Assembly (NCBI GenBank): GCA_030693535.1
Contig: JAUYAL010000008.1
Location: forward strand, 1-24,518
Direction of reading: 5' to 3'
Length of the DNA stretch: 24,518 nt
DNA from: Methylotenera sp.
GTDB taxonomy: Bacteria; Pseudomonadota; Gammaproteobacteria; Burkholderiales; Methylophilaceae
The notes under the pieces are model-generated. The model was not told the DNA's origin, searched no databases, and saw nothing but the letters and a program-made list of their open reading frames with translations. A program made the translations under genes and the position numbers. This document shows, one piece after another, positions 14,875-23,114 of this stretch; position 1 is the first letter of the stretch; each line of letters begins with the position of its first letter.

Positions 14875-16293
14875 ATGTTTAAGAATAAGCCTATCGTACT
14901 TGCAATCAGTTTATCTCTGTCATTAGGTGCAAACTATGCACTTGCCGAGCAGGGACCTTCTAGCAGTCAGACACCTTACATCACTTCCACTGCAAAAGGC
15001 TGGGAAGTCACCTCCATCATGACAGTAGGCGATCAGGCTACCAATGGTTTTAAAATGGTTGGCATTCCGGATGGGATGGGCGCTTATGACAATGGCGATG
15101 ATACTTTCACACTGCTCATGAACCACGAACTAGCTGCAACACTCGGCAGAGTCCGCGCACATGGTGCACCAGGGGCATTTGTTTCAGAGTTTAAAATTAA
15201 TAAAAATACACTATCCGTAATAAGCGGCAATGATTTGGCCACCAATCATCAAATATGGAATGGCACAAGCTACCAGCCCGCTTCAGAAGCGTCCAATAGT
15301 TTGGTGCACCTATGCTCAGGTGACTTGCCTGCAGTTACAGCTTTTTACAATGCAAGTACAGGGTTAGGAACAAAGAACCGCATTTTTATGACTGGTGAAG
15401 AGGCCGGCACAGAAGGCCGGGCTTATGCATTTATCGCGACAGGACCTGGTAAAGGTACAGCTTATGAGTTACCTAGAATGGGTAATTTTTCGTTTGAAAA
15501 CAGTCTGGCTAATCCATACTCAGGCGATCAAACAATCGTAGTAGGCACTGATGATTCGACCCCAGGACAGATTTATATCTACAAAGGGTCAAAAACAAAT
15601 ACCGGTTCAGATATTGATAGAGCTGGATTAACAAACGGCAGTCTGTATGGCATTAAAGTTAACGGTGTTGCCATTGAGTCTGGTGCAATTAACGGAAAAT
15701 TCACACTCGAAGCCGTTAACTATGATCAATCCGGTGCCGCATTGCAAATCGAAAGCAACACCAAAGGGATTACCAACTTTGCACGACCAGAAGATGGTCA
15801 GTGGGCAGATGCTGCTACATTCTACTTTGTAACAACGGGCACTGCTGACGGAGGATCGGCCAAGTTATATAGGTTAAATTTTGATCACAAAATGGGCGGT
15901 ACCATTTCGATGGTTAAAGACTCCGCTAGTTTAATTGGAACTGATGGTCAAACTGCCAGAAATTTTGACAACATAACAGTAGATTTAGACGGCAATATCC
16001 TGATACAGGAAGATCCTGGCAATAATGTATATGTTGCCAAGATATGGAAATTCTATACAAAAGACAATAGGTGGACGCAAATATTCGAGTCAGACCGTGG
16101 CCGTTTCGTTGCTGGCACGTCTAACTTTCTTACTCAAAATGAAGAAAACTCAGGCATCATTGACGTCACAAATGTGCTGAAAAGGAACGATGGGGGGAAA
16201 TACTACCTTGGCGTAACTCAAGCGCATTATGGCATTGCCGGTGAATTGGTCGAGGGTGGCCAGTTATATCTCATCAAAGCTTCAACACCTTGA
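14875..16293 (+). CDS. Exported PhoX/DUF839-family protein
   Basis: The protein has 472 residues from the ATG at 14875, with a Sec-type signal peptide (MFKNKPIVLAISLSLSLGANYALA, cleaved about residue 24). The mature part has features of the PhoX/DUF839 beta-propeller family: LLMNHEL, RIFMTGEEAGTEGRAYAF, FARPEDGQWAD and NITVDLDGNILIQEDPGN. These acidic residues are potential metal ligands. PhoX is a calcium/iron alkaline phosphatase. This protein has no twin-arginine signal, and I cannot tell whether it is an active phosphatase or a related propeller. The open frame extends to a TTG at 14797 but the signal peptide fixes the start. It stands alone between polysaccharide genes. Confidence 0.75.
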   Translation: MFKNKPIVLAISLSLSLGANYALAEQGPSSSQTPYITSTAKGWEVTSIMTVGDQATNGFKMVGIPDGMGAYDNGDDTFTLLMNHELAATLGRVRAHGAPGAFVSEFKINKNTLSVISGNDLATNHQIWNGTSYQPASEASNSLVHLCSGDLPAVTAFYNASTGLGTKNRIFMTGEEAGTEGRAYAFIATGPGKGTAYELPRMGNFSFENSLANPYSGDQTIVVGTDDSTPGQIYIYKGSKTNTGSDIDRAGLTNGSLYGIKVNGVAIESGAINGKFTLEAVNYDQSGAALQIESNTKGITNFARPEDGQWADAATFYFVTTGTADGGSAKLYRLNFDHKMGGTISMVKDSASLIGTDGQTARNFDNITVDLDGNILIQEDPGNNVYVAKIWKFYTKDNRWTQIFESDRGRFVAGTSNFLTQNEENSGIIDVTNVLKRNDGGKYYLGVTQAHYGIAGELVEGGQLYLIKASTP

Positions 16294-16372
16294 CGTCCTC
16301 TTCGACCTGAAGGACAAGGTTTTACTCGCTAACTGATAAAACTAGTGACTTGCCGAGAAGTCTCGAGTAGTC

Positions 16373-16394
16373 TACGCTCATTAGTCTGAGCGTA
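16373..16394. terminator. Hairpin between the converging PhoX-like gene and galE
   Basis: A perfect 8-bp stem (TACGCTCA / TGAGCGTA) with a 6-base loop lies about 80 bases after the PhoX-like stop. There is no T-run on either side, so if it acts in termination it is not a standard intrinsic terminator. Confidence 0.4.
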
Positions 16395-16484
16395 TATGAG
16401 CAAATACCAAAACCAGCTTGCGTTTTACCTGTCAGAGCTTGTTAGGCTTGAATCCATCTTCAAAAAAGTGTTTAAAAAAAGACT

Positions 16485-17504
16485 TTAACAGGAGACCTCA
16501 TAGCCATTAGGATTACTTGACTGCCACTTCCAGGTGTCATGACACATCTCGTCTAACCCTCGCTGGGCGCGCCACCCGAGCAACTGCATAGCATGTGTTG
16601 TGTCAGCATAGTTAACTGCCACATCACCCTGACGTCGAGGTAAAAATTCATATGGAATTGATTTGTCGCTGGCTTTCGAAAAAGCCTTAACAACATCTAG
16701 TACACTATATCCTATACCCGTGCCCAAATTTACAGTAATGAAATCTTGCTTATTAAGTAAATAGTCCACAGCATCAACGTGCCCGTCAGCCAGATCAACA
16801 ACGTGAATATAATCCCTGATGCCAGTTCCATCATGCGTATGATAATCGTTACCAAATACTCGTAGCTTAGGTAAACGTCCGACTGCGACCTGCGCTAAAT
16901 AGGGCAATAAATTATTCGGTATGCCGTTAGGATTTTCACCTATCAACCCACTGCTATGCGCGCCAATCGGATTGAAATAGCGGAGCAAAGCTACTCTCCA
17001 TGTATTATCGGCTGCGTGTATGTCACGAAGAATATCTTCAACCATCAATTTACTACGTCCATACGGATTAGTCGCAGTTAATGGGAAACTCTCTTTAATA
17101 GGTACTGAAATCGGATCACCATAAACCGTTGCTGAAGAGCTAAAAACGATAGTTTTAACACCAAAATCACTCATAACTTCAAAAAGATTAAGGCTACCTA
17201 CAACATTATTATCATAATAAAGCTGTGGCTTCTCGTTTGACTCACCTACCGCCTTAAGACCCGCAAAATGAATAACCGCAGAAATGTTATAACGCTCAAA
17301 CACCGTTCGCATTGCTGCTTTATCACGAATATCAGCTTGAATGAATGGTATTTTTACCCCAGAAATTTTTTCTATACGATTAATCGACTCGATTCGACTA
17401 TTAGATAAATTATCTACAACAACAATTTCATAGCCAGCGTCTAACATTTGTAAACAAGTATGGGATCCTATATAGCCGGCTCCACCAGTAATCATAATGG
17501 CCAT
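16485..17504 (-). CDS. galE: UDP-glucose 4-epimerase
   Basis: This 339-residue cytoplasmic NAD-dependent enzyme interconverts UDP-glucose and UDP-galactose, supplying sugars for surface polysaccharide. It has the NAD-binding motif GGAGYIG (7-13), the catalytic Ser in FSSSATVYG (about 121-129) and the YxxxK pair in NPYGRSK (Tyr148, Lys152). Further on come the family's RYFNPIGAH and the substrate loop GTGIRDYIHVVDLADGH. Length matches GalE (about 338). The start has no strong ribosome-binding site. It lies downstream of the MazEF genes in the same direction but with a 256-base gap, so it probably has its own promoter. Confidence 0.96.
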   Translation of the reverse strand: MAIMITGGAGYIGSHTCLQMLDAGYEIVVVDNLSNSRIESINRIEKISGVKIPFIQADIRDKAAMRTVFERYNISAVIHFAGLKAVGESNEKPQLYYDNNVVGSLNLFEVMSDFGVKTIVFSSSATVYGDPISVPIKESFPLTATNPYGRSKLMVEDILRDIHAADNTWRVALLRYFNPIGAHSSGLIGENPNGIPNNLLPYLAQVAVGRLPKLRVFGNDYHTHDGTGIRDYIHVVDLADGHVDAVDYLLNKQDFITVNLGTGIGYSVLDVVKAFSKASDKSIPYEFLPRRQGDVAVNYADTTHAMQLLGWRAQRGLDEMCHDTWKWQSSNPNGYEVSC

Positions 17505-17575
17505 AGCGTTAATTCTGAGTTATTTAAATTACCTTGGACAATACTTGATAACTTAGAATGTAAATCACTTGCCGT

Positions 17576-17595
17576 TATAGTCATAATGGACTATA
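17576..17595. repeat. Inverted repeat upstream of galE
   Basis: Perfect 7-bp arms TATAGTC and GACTATA surround a 6-base loop, 72-91 bases upstream of the galE ATG. It could be an operator or the end of the mazF transcript. The rest of the 256-base gap (17505-17760) shows no gene. Confidence 0.4.
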
Positions 17596-17760
17596 GACAC
17601 AAAGAGTATATATGGAATGAATATAAGCGCTAGCTGGGCATGAATCTTTACGAACCACTGAGCTATATAAAAGCGAGACTGAACTAGTTGATCACCAGTT
17701 ATTGTTTAAACTGACCTGTCATTCTCATTCACTCTGCCCACTAGCTTCAACTCGCATCAC

Positions 17761-18138
17761 TCAAGTCAGCTGAATAATTTGATTTAACAGTTCACGTACT
17801 TGCTCAAAATAAGATTCGTGCAATTGACCTAAAGGGTGTGGCTTTGCCTCACGCAAGCGCCAATCAAAAGACTTTGGTTGATGACAAAGAACATAACTTG
17901 TTTTATCCGACTTATTGCCTGATGTTTTTCCAGTAACTACAGCAAAAGGATTGCTGGCATTATATTCTGCTGTTGTCATTGGCAATCCGATAACCAATGA
18001 GGTTTTATTATTAAACGCCTGTGGGGACAGCACCAGAAAAGGATGAAGGTCACGCATTTCTTGACCAACTTGAGGATTGCAGTTTATCCAGATAATATCT
18101 TGCCGATCTGGCACCCAGTTCAATAGAGACTTTACCAA
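17761..18138 (-). CDS. mazF: MazF/PemK-family toxin
   Basis: This 125-residue protein belongs to the MazF-type mRNA endoribonucleases, toxins that cleave RNA when not bound by MazE. The N-terminal VPDRQDIIWINCNPQVGQEMRDLHPFLVLSP matches the family core (MazF usually reads PDRGDIVWL.F.P..G.EQ..RRPALVLSP). Here Arg-rich and Gln/Arg positions are partly changed (EMRDLHP), so activity is uncertain. The middle has LVIGLPMTT and the C-terminus LGQLHESYFEQVRELL. The start is probably the TTG at 18138, overlapping the end of mazE by 7 bases; a GTG eight codons on is an alternative. Its overlap with the antitoxin gene implies translational coupling. Confidence 0.85.
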   Translation of the reverse strand: MVKSLLNWVPDRQDIIWINCNPQVGQEMRDLHPFLVLSPQAFNNKTSLVIGLPMTTAEYNASNPFAVVTGKTSGNKSDKTSYVLCHQPKSFDWRLREAKPHPLGQLHESYFEQVRELLNQIIQLT

Positions 18139-18386
18139 TTTTCAGCGCCTAATGTTTTTGAAGTAGCCATCACTTCGCCACTATGCTCTGCAGGATTAAA
18201 CAGCGCTAATCGCTGCTCTAAAGTTAAAGTCACTTCTGCGACTGGCTTAATGATGATTTCTCCATTAAGAACGCTGATACGCACACGCTGATGAACCTTC
18301 AAGTGTGACTCACGCGCAATTGCCGCAGGTAAACGCACACCTAAGTTATTACCCCATTGCTTAATGTCTAACTCAACTTCAATCAT
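18132..18386 (-). CDS. mazE: MazE-type antitoxin (AbrB/SpoVT fold)
   Basis: This 84-residue protein should bind and block MazF and repress its own promoter. The N-terminal half is a swapped-hairpin AbrB-type DNA-binding domain: IKQWGNNLGVRLPAAIAR, then VRISVLNGEIIIKPV. The C-terminal tail (LEQRLALFNPAEHSGEVM) would be the toxin-binding part. I chose the ATG at 18386 because GGAG lies six bases upstream of it. The ATG at 18398 lies upstream of that site and lacks one. Confidence 0.88.
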   Translation of the reverse strand: MIEVELDIKQWGNNLGVRLPAAIARESHLKVHQRVRISVLNGEIIIKPVAEVTLTLEQRLALFNPAEHSGEVMATSKTLGAENW

Positions 18387-18396
18387 GACTTTCTCC

Positions 18397-18425
18397 ATAC
18401 ATAATGTATAAACTTAAGTATAAAC
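18397..18425. promoter_or_regulatory. mazEF promoter/operator region
   Basis: Directly upstream of mazE are an imperfect palindrome ATACAT-A-ATGTAT (18397-18409) and two direct TATAAAC repeats (18407-18413, 18419-18425) spaced 12 bases apart, about one helical turn. This arrangement fits autoregulation by the MazE-MazF complex and overlaps possible -10 sequences. Confidence 0.5.
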
Positions 18426-18485
18426 ATAATCAGGTGAGTGTCAAGAATTAGAGCAATCATTTAGCTGCTGCAATTCAAATAAGAA

Positions 18486-18516
18486 AGGCCTCGTAAAACA
18501 TTAGATTACGAGACCT
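18486..18516 (-). terminator. Terminator downstream of the hemerythrin gene
   Basis: An 11-bp stem with one G-U pair (AGGTCTCGTAA / TTACGAGGCCT read on the minus strand) and a 9-base loop is followed on that strand by TTCTTATTTG. It lies about 100 bases after the hemerythrin stop. Confidence 0.65.
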
Positions 18517-18619
18517 CAGCAGAAAGATTTTAATCGTTTGTTGCGTCACCCCTTAGCTAACGCTCAACTTTAAATAAAATACAATCTCAGGTAGTCGTTA
18601 TTTCAGAGCAAGTAAATCT

Positions 18620-19009
18620 TTATTTGTTACTAATAAAACCTACAAGCTTTTTGTCTTCGCTTGAAGTATGCAATGCGAACCATTGAAATAGAAATTCAAA
18701 TATCTCAGTTGCACTGATGTTTTCGCGCCTAAATTCGTGAATCATGTTGTTAAGATTTGCCAGTATAGATTGGTGGAGACTTGCATGATGCGCTTTATCA
18801 GGGTAATTAAAATCTTCCATAATATTTTCTTCACTTAAAAAGTGAAAGTCTGCATATTTAGCAATCTCACTTAACACTCTTAATTGCTTATCTTTAGATG
18901 CCCCTTGAAGTGACGCTTGTTGGAAATCGATCATGAGCTCAAAAAATATTCGATGCTCCACATCAATTCTGGTATTTCCAAGCTCATATTTATTGTCCCA
19001 TTCCAGCAT
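18620..19009 (-). CDS. Bacteriohemerythrin
   Basis: This 129-residue single-domain protein binds O2 at a di-iron centre. All seven expected ligands are in place and correctly spaced: His19 (DVEH), His56 and Glu60 (HFLSE), His75 and His79 (HASLH), His114 and Asp119 (HTSSED). The N-terminal EWDNKYELGNTRID is typical. It likely stores, delivers or senses oxygen in the cytoplasm. The gene follows the large c-di-GMP signalling gene in the same direction after 75 bases. A functional link, such as oxygen-responsive motility or biofilm control, is an inference from position. Confidence 0.93.
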   Translation of the reverse strand: MLEWDNKYELGNTRIDVEHRIFFELMIDFQQASLQGASKDKQLRVLSEIAKYADFHFLSEENIMEDFNYPDKAHHASLHQSILANLNNMIHEFRRENISATEIFEFLFQWFALHTSSEDKKLVGFISNK

Positions 19010-19084
19010 GTTCTTGATTCCCTATCAATAAATGGTGTGGCGTTTAAATGCTAATGGATATAAAATCATTCAAGCAAAATCCGA

Positions 19085-22051
19085 TTATGCATCTGCGCAT
19101 TGGATATTGCTCAACAACGCTTCGAACTCATTAATCAGCATAGGCTTACCAAATAAATAACCTTGATAATGCTTGCAGCCGATATCTAGCAAATATTGCC
19201 TTTGTTCATTCGTCTCTACACCCTCAGCAATCACGTTAATATCTAAGCTATGCGCCATGGTAACAATTGTTCGTACAATCGATCTATCATTAGCGTCCGT
19301 CACTACATCACGCACAAATGACTGGTCTATCTTTAATTGGTCTAAAGGCAATCTCTTGAGGTACTGTAATGATGAATAGCCAGTTCCAAAGTCATCCAAG
19401 GAGAATAGAATGCCCATTTTGCTGAGTGCTTGCATCTTAATGATTATGTCATCAAGGCTATACACTAACATACTCTCTGTTAACTCCAACTTAAGATGTG
19501 ATGGGTCAATATCATGTCGTGCAATTGTAGAGAGCACTTGTGCGACGAAATCAACTTGATGAAATTGCCTTGCACTTACATTAACTGCGATAGAAAGGTC
19601 TTGGGTCAATGGGTTTTGTTGCCATGTTTTTAGTCGAGCACAGGCAGTCTCCAATACCCATTGCCCAATAGGTAAGATAAGACCCGTTTCTTCGGCTATG
19701 GGGATAAAATTAAATGGTGAAATCATGCCGCGTTCAGGATGGTTCCAGCGAATTAATACTTCTGCACCTAATGCTTCACCACTACTACTTACCTGAACTT
19801 GGTAATACAACTGAAACTGGTTGTGTTGAATGGCTTTGCGAAGCTCCCGTTCTAAATCTGCTCGGTTAACAATAGCTTCTTGTATTTTAGGGTCTATGAA
19901 TTTAAAAGTATTGCGCCCTTCACTCTTTGATTGATATATTGCAATATCTGCCTGTTTTAGCAGCTCATCCACTTCCACATCATTACCATTGAACAATGTA
20001 CCACCAATGCTAGCTGTAGAGTCGTAGCTATGTCCATTCAAGTGATAGGGTTGACTGAGCGTGTAAAGAATTTTATTGGCAACGTCCTGGGTTTGTGAGG
20101 CAGCTTCAACAGCGTTCTCACTTAATACTTCTAGCAAGACAACAAAGTCATCACTGCCAAAACGCGCCACGCTATCACCTATACGGATACAACTACTTAA
20201 TCGAGTAGCCACTTGCTGTAACAACAAATCGCCCACATCATGTCCCTGTGTTTCGTTAATGGTTTTAAAATGATCAAGGTCAATAAATAGCAATGCGCCT
20301 CGTCGTCCACTCAGTGCGCTGACCGATAAGGCTTGATGAAGCCTGTCAAGCAGTAAACGGCGGTTTGGTAACTGCGTCAGTGTGTCATAAAAAGCAAGAT
20401 GATTAATTTTACTTTCCGCTTGCTTACGGAGTGTAATGTCGACTCGTGAAGCGACGTAATTTTTGACTATACCAGCACCTTCGGTTACGGCAGTAATACT
20501 GAGATGCTCAGGGTGGATTTCACCATTCTTGCGTTTATTCCAGATTTCACCTTCCCACGCGCCAGTTTCTCTAATACTTTTCCACATTTCAGCATAGAAC
20601 TCATTATCATGTCTGCCAGATTTAAGAAATGATGGGGTCTGTCCAATTGTTTCTTCTGCACTATAGCCAGTAATTTTAGTAAAGGCCTCATTCACACGAA
20701 GAATAACGTTATTTGAGTCAGTGACCATCATGCCTTCTTGAGATTCAAAAGCAGTAGCGGCTATACGTTGTAAATTCTCAGCCTGCCAACGTTCTGTAAT
20801 ATCACGTGAGATACCTAACACTCCGATAAGATTATTATCCTTATCTAAGATAGGCGTTTTGATAGCTTCAAATAATCCACGATATCCACCATTGGCAAAC
20901 GTTAACCATTCATCATTGGAGATAGACTTCCTCAGTAACATCGCCTGTTTGTCATTTTCTCGGAATAAATCAGCCAACTCTTTATTCAAAAAATCGTAAT
21001 CAGTCTTGCCAACAATATCAACCTCTTTTGCATCAAAGTATTTTTCAAATGCAGAATTGCATGACAGATAAACACCATCAACATCTTTTAACCATATTAG
21101 GTCTGGAATGGCATTAACTAAAGTGCTGATTTTGGCTTCGGTGTTTTGTATTATTTTATTTGCGAGCTTTCGTTCTGACTTACGCCGATAAAAGGAGTAT
21201 CCTAAGATGCATATAAATATAGAAGCAATGGGAATAATGTATTTTAATGAGTCAAACAGACCAATCTCTTTAGTTTCATAAACACCAAACCATTTTTCAT
21301 AAATGTTACTGTAAGTTTTGTTGGCATTTGTGATGGCAAAAGCCTCGTTGATTTGTGCTAACAAATCAGTTTGACCTTCCTGGACAGCAAATGCGAACTT
21401 TTGTGTGAAGTTTGCATTGGCTTTTAAAGCCTTAATATTGGTAAGCTTATTTTTAGCTATTATTTGCAAGCCAGCGATTTTATTGATTAAAAAGGCATCA
21501 TGCTTGCCAGAAGCTAACAAACGCATCCCTTCTTCCGCAGTTTGAACTAATACTAATTGTTTACCCCAACCTCTTAATGTCGCATACGATGTCTCTACAT
21601 CATCCTTCATCATGATTATAGATTTACCATTAAGGTCAGACTCTGAATTAATGTTCGATTCATTCTTGCGAACAAATATTCCACCTTTAAATACGGTATG
21701 TGGCACAGAGAAATCTGCGTAAGCGTGAGCCTCATCTGTAATATTGAGGTTAATTAATACATCTATTTTGCCTGCTTTAAACTCATTAAGAAGTTCAGTG
21801 AAAGGCAACACGCGTATATGGTAGTTTTTTAGACCTGCTTCTACTGCGACTGCCTTCCACATCTCTACGGTAAAACCGCCAGCGGTTTCATCAGTCATGC
21901 CTGTGGAAAAAGGTGGGAAATCCTGCTCACTACCGACGATTAGTGTGGGATTTCGTGTTTGGACATTTACCTGATTCTTAACCGTTTTCCCAAAAGCTAA
22001 ATTACTAACTATTATTAAGAGTAATAAGGGTATGAATAGCCTTTTAAGCAT
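19085..22051 (-). CDS. Periplasmic-binding/PAS/GGDEF/EAL signalling protein
   Basis: The ATG at 22051 gives 988 residues, a signal peptide (MLKRLFIPLLLLIIVSNLAFG) and an AAGGG site about eight bases upstream; the ATG at 22096 lacks both. Domain order: periplasmic solute-binding family 3 domain (about 35-257), one membrane helix (about 271-287), two PAS domains (about 305-420 and 430-545), GGDEF (about 550-710) and EAL (about 730-985). The GGDEF signature is GSDDF (632-636), so cyclase activity is doubtful. The EAL domain has EVL instead of EAL but keeps ELTES, DDFGTGYSSL, KIDQSFV, AEGVET and QGYLFGKP, so c-di-GMP hydrolysis is likely. It probably couples an external small ligand, perhaps an amino acid, to c-di-GMP level. 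Confidence 0.93.
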   Translation of the reverse strand: MLKRLFIPLLLLIIVSNLAFGKTVKNQVNVQTRNPTLIVGSEQDFPPFSTGMTDETAGGFTVEMWKAVAVEAGLKNYHIRVLPFTELLNEFKAGKIDVLINLNITDEAHAYADFSVPHTVFKGGIFVRKNESNINSESDLNGKSIIMMKDDVETSYATLRGWGKQLVLVQTAEEGMRLLASGKHDAFLINKIAGLQIIAKNKLTNIKALKANANFTQKFAFAVQEGQTDLLAQINEAFAITNANKTYSNIYEKWFGVYETKEIGLFDSLKYIIPIASIFICILGYSFYRRKSERKLANKIIQNTEAKISTLVNAIPDLIWLKDVDGVYLSCNSAFEKYFDAKEVDIVGKTDYDFLNKELADLFRENDKQAMLLRKSISNDEWLTFANGGYRGLFEAIKTPILDKDNNLIGVLGISRDITERWQAENLQRIAATAFESQEGMMVTDSNNVILRVNEAFTKITGYSAEETIGQTPSFLKSGRHDNEFYAEMWKSIRETGAWEGEIWNKRKNGEIHPEHLSITAVTEGAGIVKNYVASRVDITLRKQAESKINHLAFYDTLTQLPNRRLLLDRLHQALSVSALSGRRGALLFIDLDHFKTINETQGHDVGDLLLQQVATRLSSCIRIGDSVARFGSDDFVVLLEVLSENAVEAASQTQDVANKILYTLSQPYHLNGHSYDSTASIGGTLFNGNDVEVDELLKQADIAIYQSKSEGRNTFKFIDPKIQEAIVNRADLERELRKAIQHNQFQLYYQVQVSSSGEALGAEVLIRWNHPERGMISPFNFIPIAEETGLILPIGQWVLETACARLKTWQQNPLTQDLSIAVNVSARQFHQVDFVAQVLSTIARHDIDPSHLKLELTESMLVYSLDDIIIKMQALSKMGILFSLDDFGTGYSSLQYLKRLPLDQLKIDQSFVRDVVTDANDRSIVRTIVTMAHSLDINVIAEGVETNEQRQYLLDIGCKHYQGYLFGKPMLINEFEALLSNIQCADA

Positions 22052-22369
22052 AAGCCTAACCCTTAGATCAATCTGTAAAGAAAGTAATTTGACCATTAAT
22101 AATATAATTTACTTTTAGTATTTCAACTATGAAGTGGTTGGCTAATGATGAATGTTATGTCAGCTATCTAAAACTTAAATCATCTATCAGGCATGGATTT
22201 ATATTCCAAATCTTAAGTATGCAAGATTTTATAGTCGCAGCTTATGAGGTCATCGTTGCTTAAAACTCATGCTGCAACCTCCAAATCCACATCATTCGCC
22301 ACCGCTATTAAATAATTTGCGACTTGAATATGCATATATTTGTGCATATTATTGGTGAGTGAATATTCG
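22052..22369. other. Intergenic region with possible gene remnant
   Basis: This 318-base gap lies between the signalling gene and the toxin pseudogene. It holds an inverted repeat with 8-bp arms AATATGCA and TGCATATT (22327-22350), which may be the operator of the toxin-antitoxin promoter. On the minus strand 22267-22347 is a 26-codon open frame (see findings). Nothing else is evident. Confidence 0.4.
22327..22350. promoter_or_regulatory. Candidate operator of the decayed toxin-antitoxin operon
   Basis: Perfect 8-bp arms AATATGCA and TGCATATT are separated by 8 bases. The repeat lies 20 bases before the toxin pseudogene start, where HTH antitoxins usually bind to repress their own operon. 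Confidence 0.4.
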
Positions 22370-22628
22370 ATGCAATTTAACAATCAGTCGCTTTTCACTG
22401 CCATCTCAGAAATGCTTGACGGTTTGATAGGTGCTCACTGACGAGGTAAACGCGGTGGTGCAAGAACCATCTTCGAGACTAGTTTCGGTAATCTTTGATT
22501 TTTTCTGTACAAATTTGAAAAAAAATGAACGTGCTAACATTACTGATAATGAATTGGAAGCCCTAAAATAAATTGCTGCTGACTTACTTATCTTTAATGA
22601 TGATGCGCTGAATCAGACCCCTTCCTAA
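22370..22628 (+). pseudogene. Decayed RelE/HigB-like toxin (COG4737 type)
   Basis: Pieces of a type II toxin can be read in two frames. First frame: SLFTAISEMLDGLIGAH, TGA (22439-22441), RGKRGGARTIFETSFGNL, TGA (22496-22498, where Trp is expected), FFLYKFEK. After a run of eight A (22518-22525) the frame shifts to NERANITDNELEALK, TAA (22569-22571), IAADLLIFNDDALNQ, and ends at TAA (22626-22628). Compared with the family as I know it, the first strand region and about 20 residues between GAH and RGKRGG are missing. Two nonsense codons in one frame, one in the other, a frameshift and an internal deletion make it certainly non-functional. It is followed at once by the intact HTH antitoxin. Confidence 0.8.
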
Positions 22629-22638
22629 GGAGAACTGT

Positions 22639-22974
22639 TTGAGATATATCATGACCACTAAACGCATTGCTAAAAGCCAAACTTTGGAAGCAGTTCACGA
22701 AACTGCTCAGGATTTGCATGATCTCGGTTTTATCGATAAGCATAAGATGCAGAAGTATGAAGCTTTCTGCCTACAACCTATTCCTGACTACGATCCGCAA
22801 AAAATTCGTGCGCTACGAGATCGCTATAAGCTCAGCCAATCCGTACAAGCTACAGTATTAAACACCAGTCTTTCCACTGTACCTAAGTGGGAAATTGGCG
22901 ACAAGCACCCAAGTGGACCATCACTTAAGTTACTTAACCTCCTAGACCGTAAAGGTTTAGAGATGTTAATTTAA
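22639..22974 (+). CDS. HTH-type antitoxin / transcriptional regulator (NadS/HigA-like)
   Basis: This 111-residue protein has a C-terminal helix-turn-helix domain (about 55-105: KIRALRDRYKLSQSVQATVLNTSLSTVPKWEIG, then HPSGPSLKLLNLLDRKGLEML). The N-terminal part, VHETAQDLHDLGFIDKHKMQKYEAFCL, is standard for antitoxins paired with COG4737-type toxins. A conserved Gln in the recognition helix region (usually STVQKWE) is Pro here (STVPKWE), which may weaken DNA binding. The start is probably the TTG at 22639, because AAGGAG (22627-22632) stands six bases before it. The ATG at 22651 would be 18 bases away. Its partner toxin is a pseudogene, so it is an orphan. Confidence 0.88.
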   Translation: MRYIMTTKRIAKSQTLEAVHETAQDLHDLGFIDKHKMQKYEAFCLQPIPDYDPQKIRALRDRYKLSQSVQATVLNTSLSTVPKWEIGDKHPSGPSLKLLNLLDRKGLEMLI

Positions 22975-23114
22975 GCTTAGTACGCACCAATGTCTAATCA
23001 TTCTGATTTACTTGAAAGGAGCGATGAGGTAGCCACAATATATTTTGATTAACTTTAGCCAGTGTGTTTTGCTAGCCCCCGAGTATACGTGACGTATTCT
23101 GTCAAAAATTACTA

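Noticed and set aside
16396..16488. 30-codon plus-strand open frame (MSKYQNQLAFYLSELVRL...) overlapping the galE stop
   Set aside because: It has a plausible amphipathic sequence but no ribosome-binding site, no known relative that I recall, and it overlaps a convergent gene by 4 bases. I cannot support it as a gene.
22052..22096. Start of the signalling protein at the ATG at 22096
   Set aside because: It has no ribosome-binding site and puts 15 extra residues before the signal peptide. The ATG at 22051 has AAGGG upstream and a clean leader.
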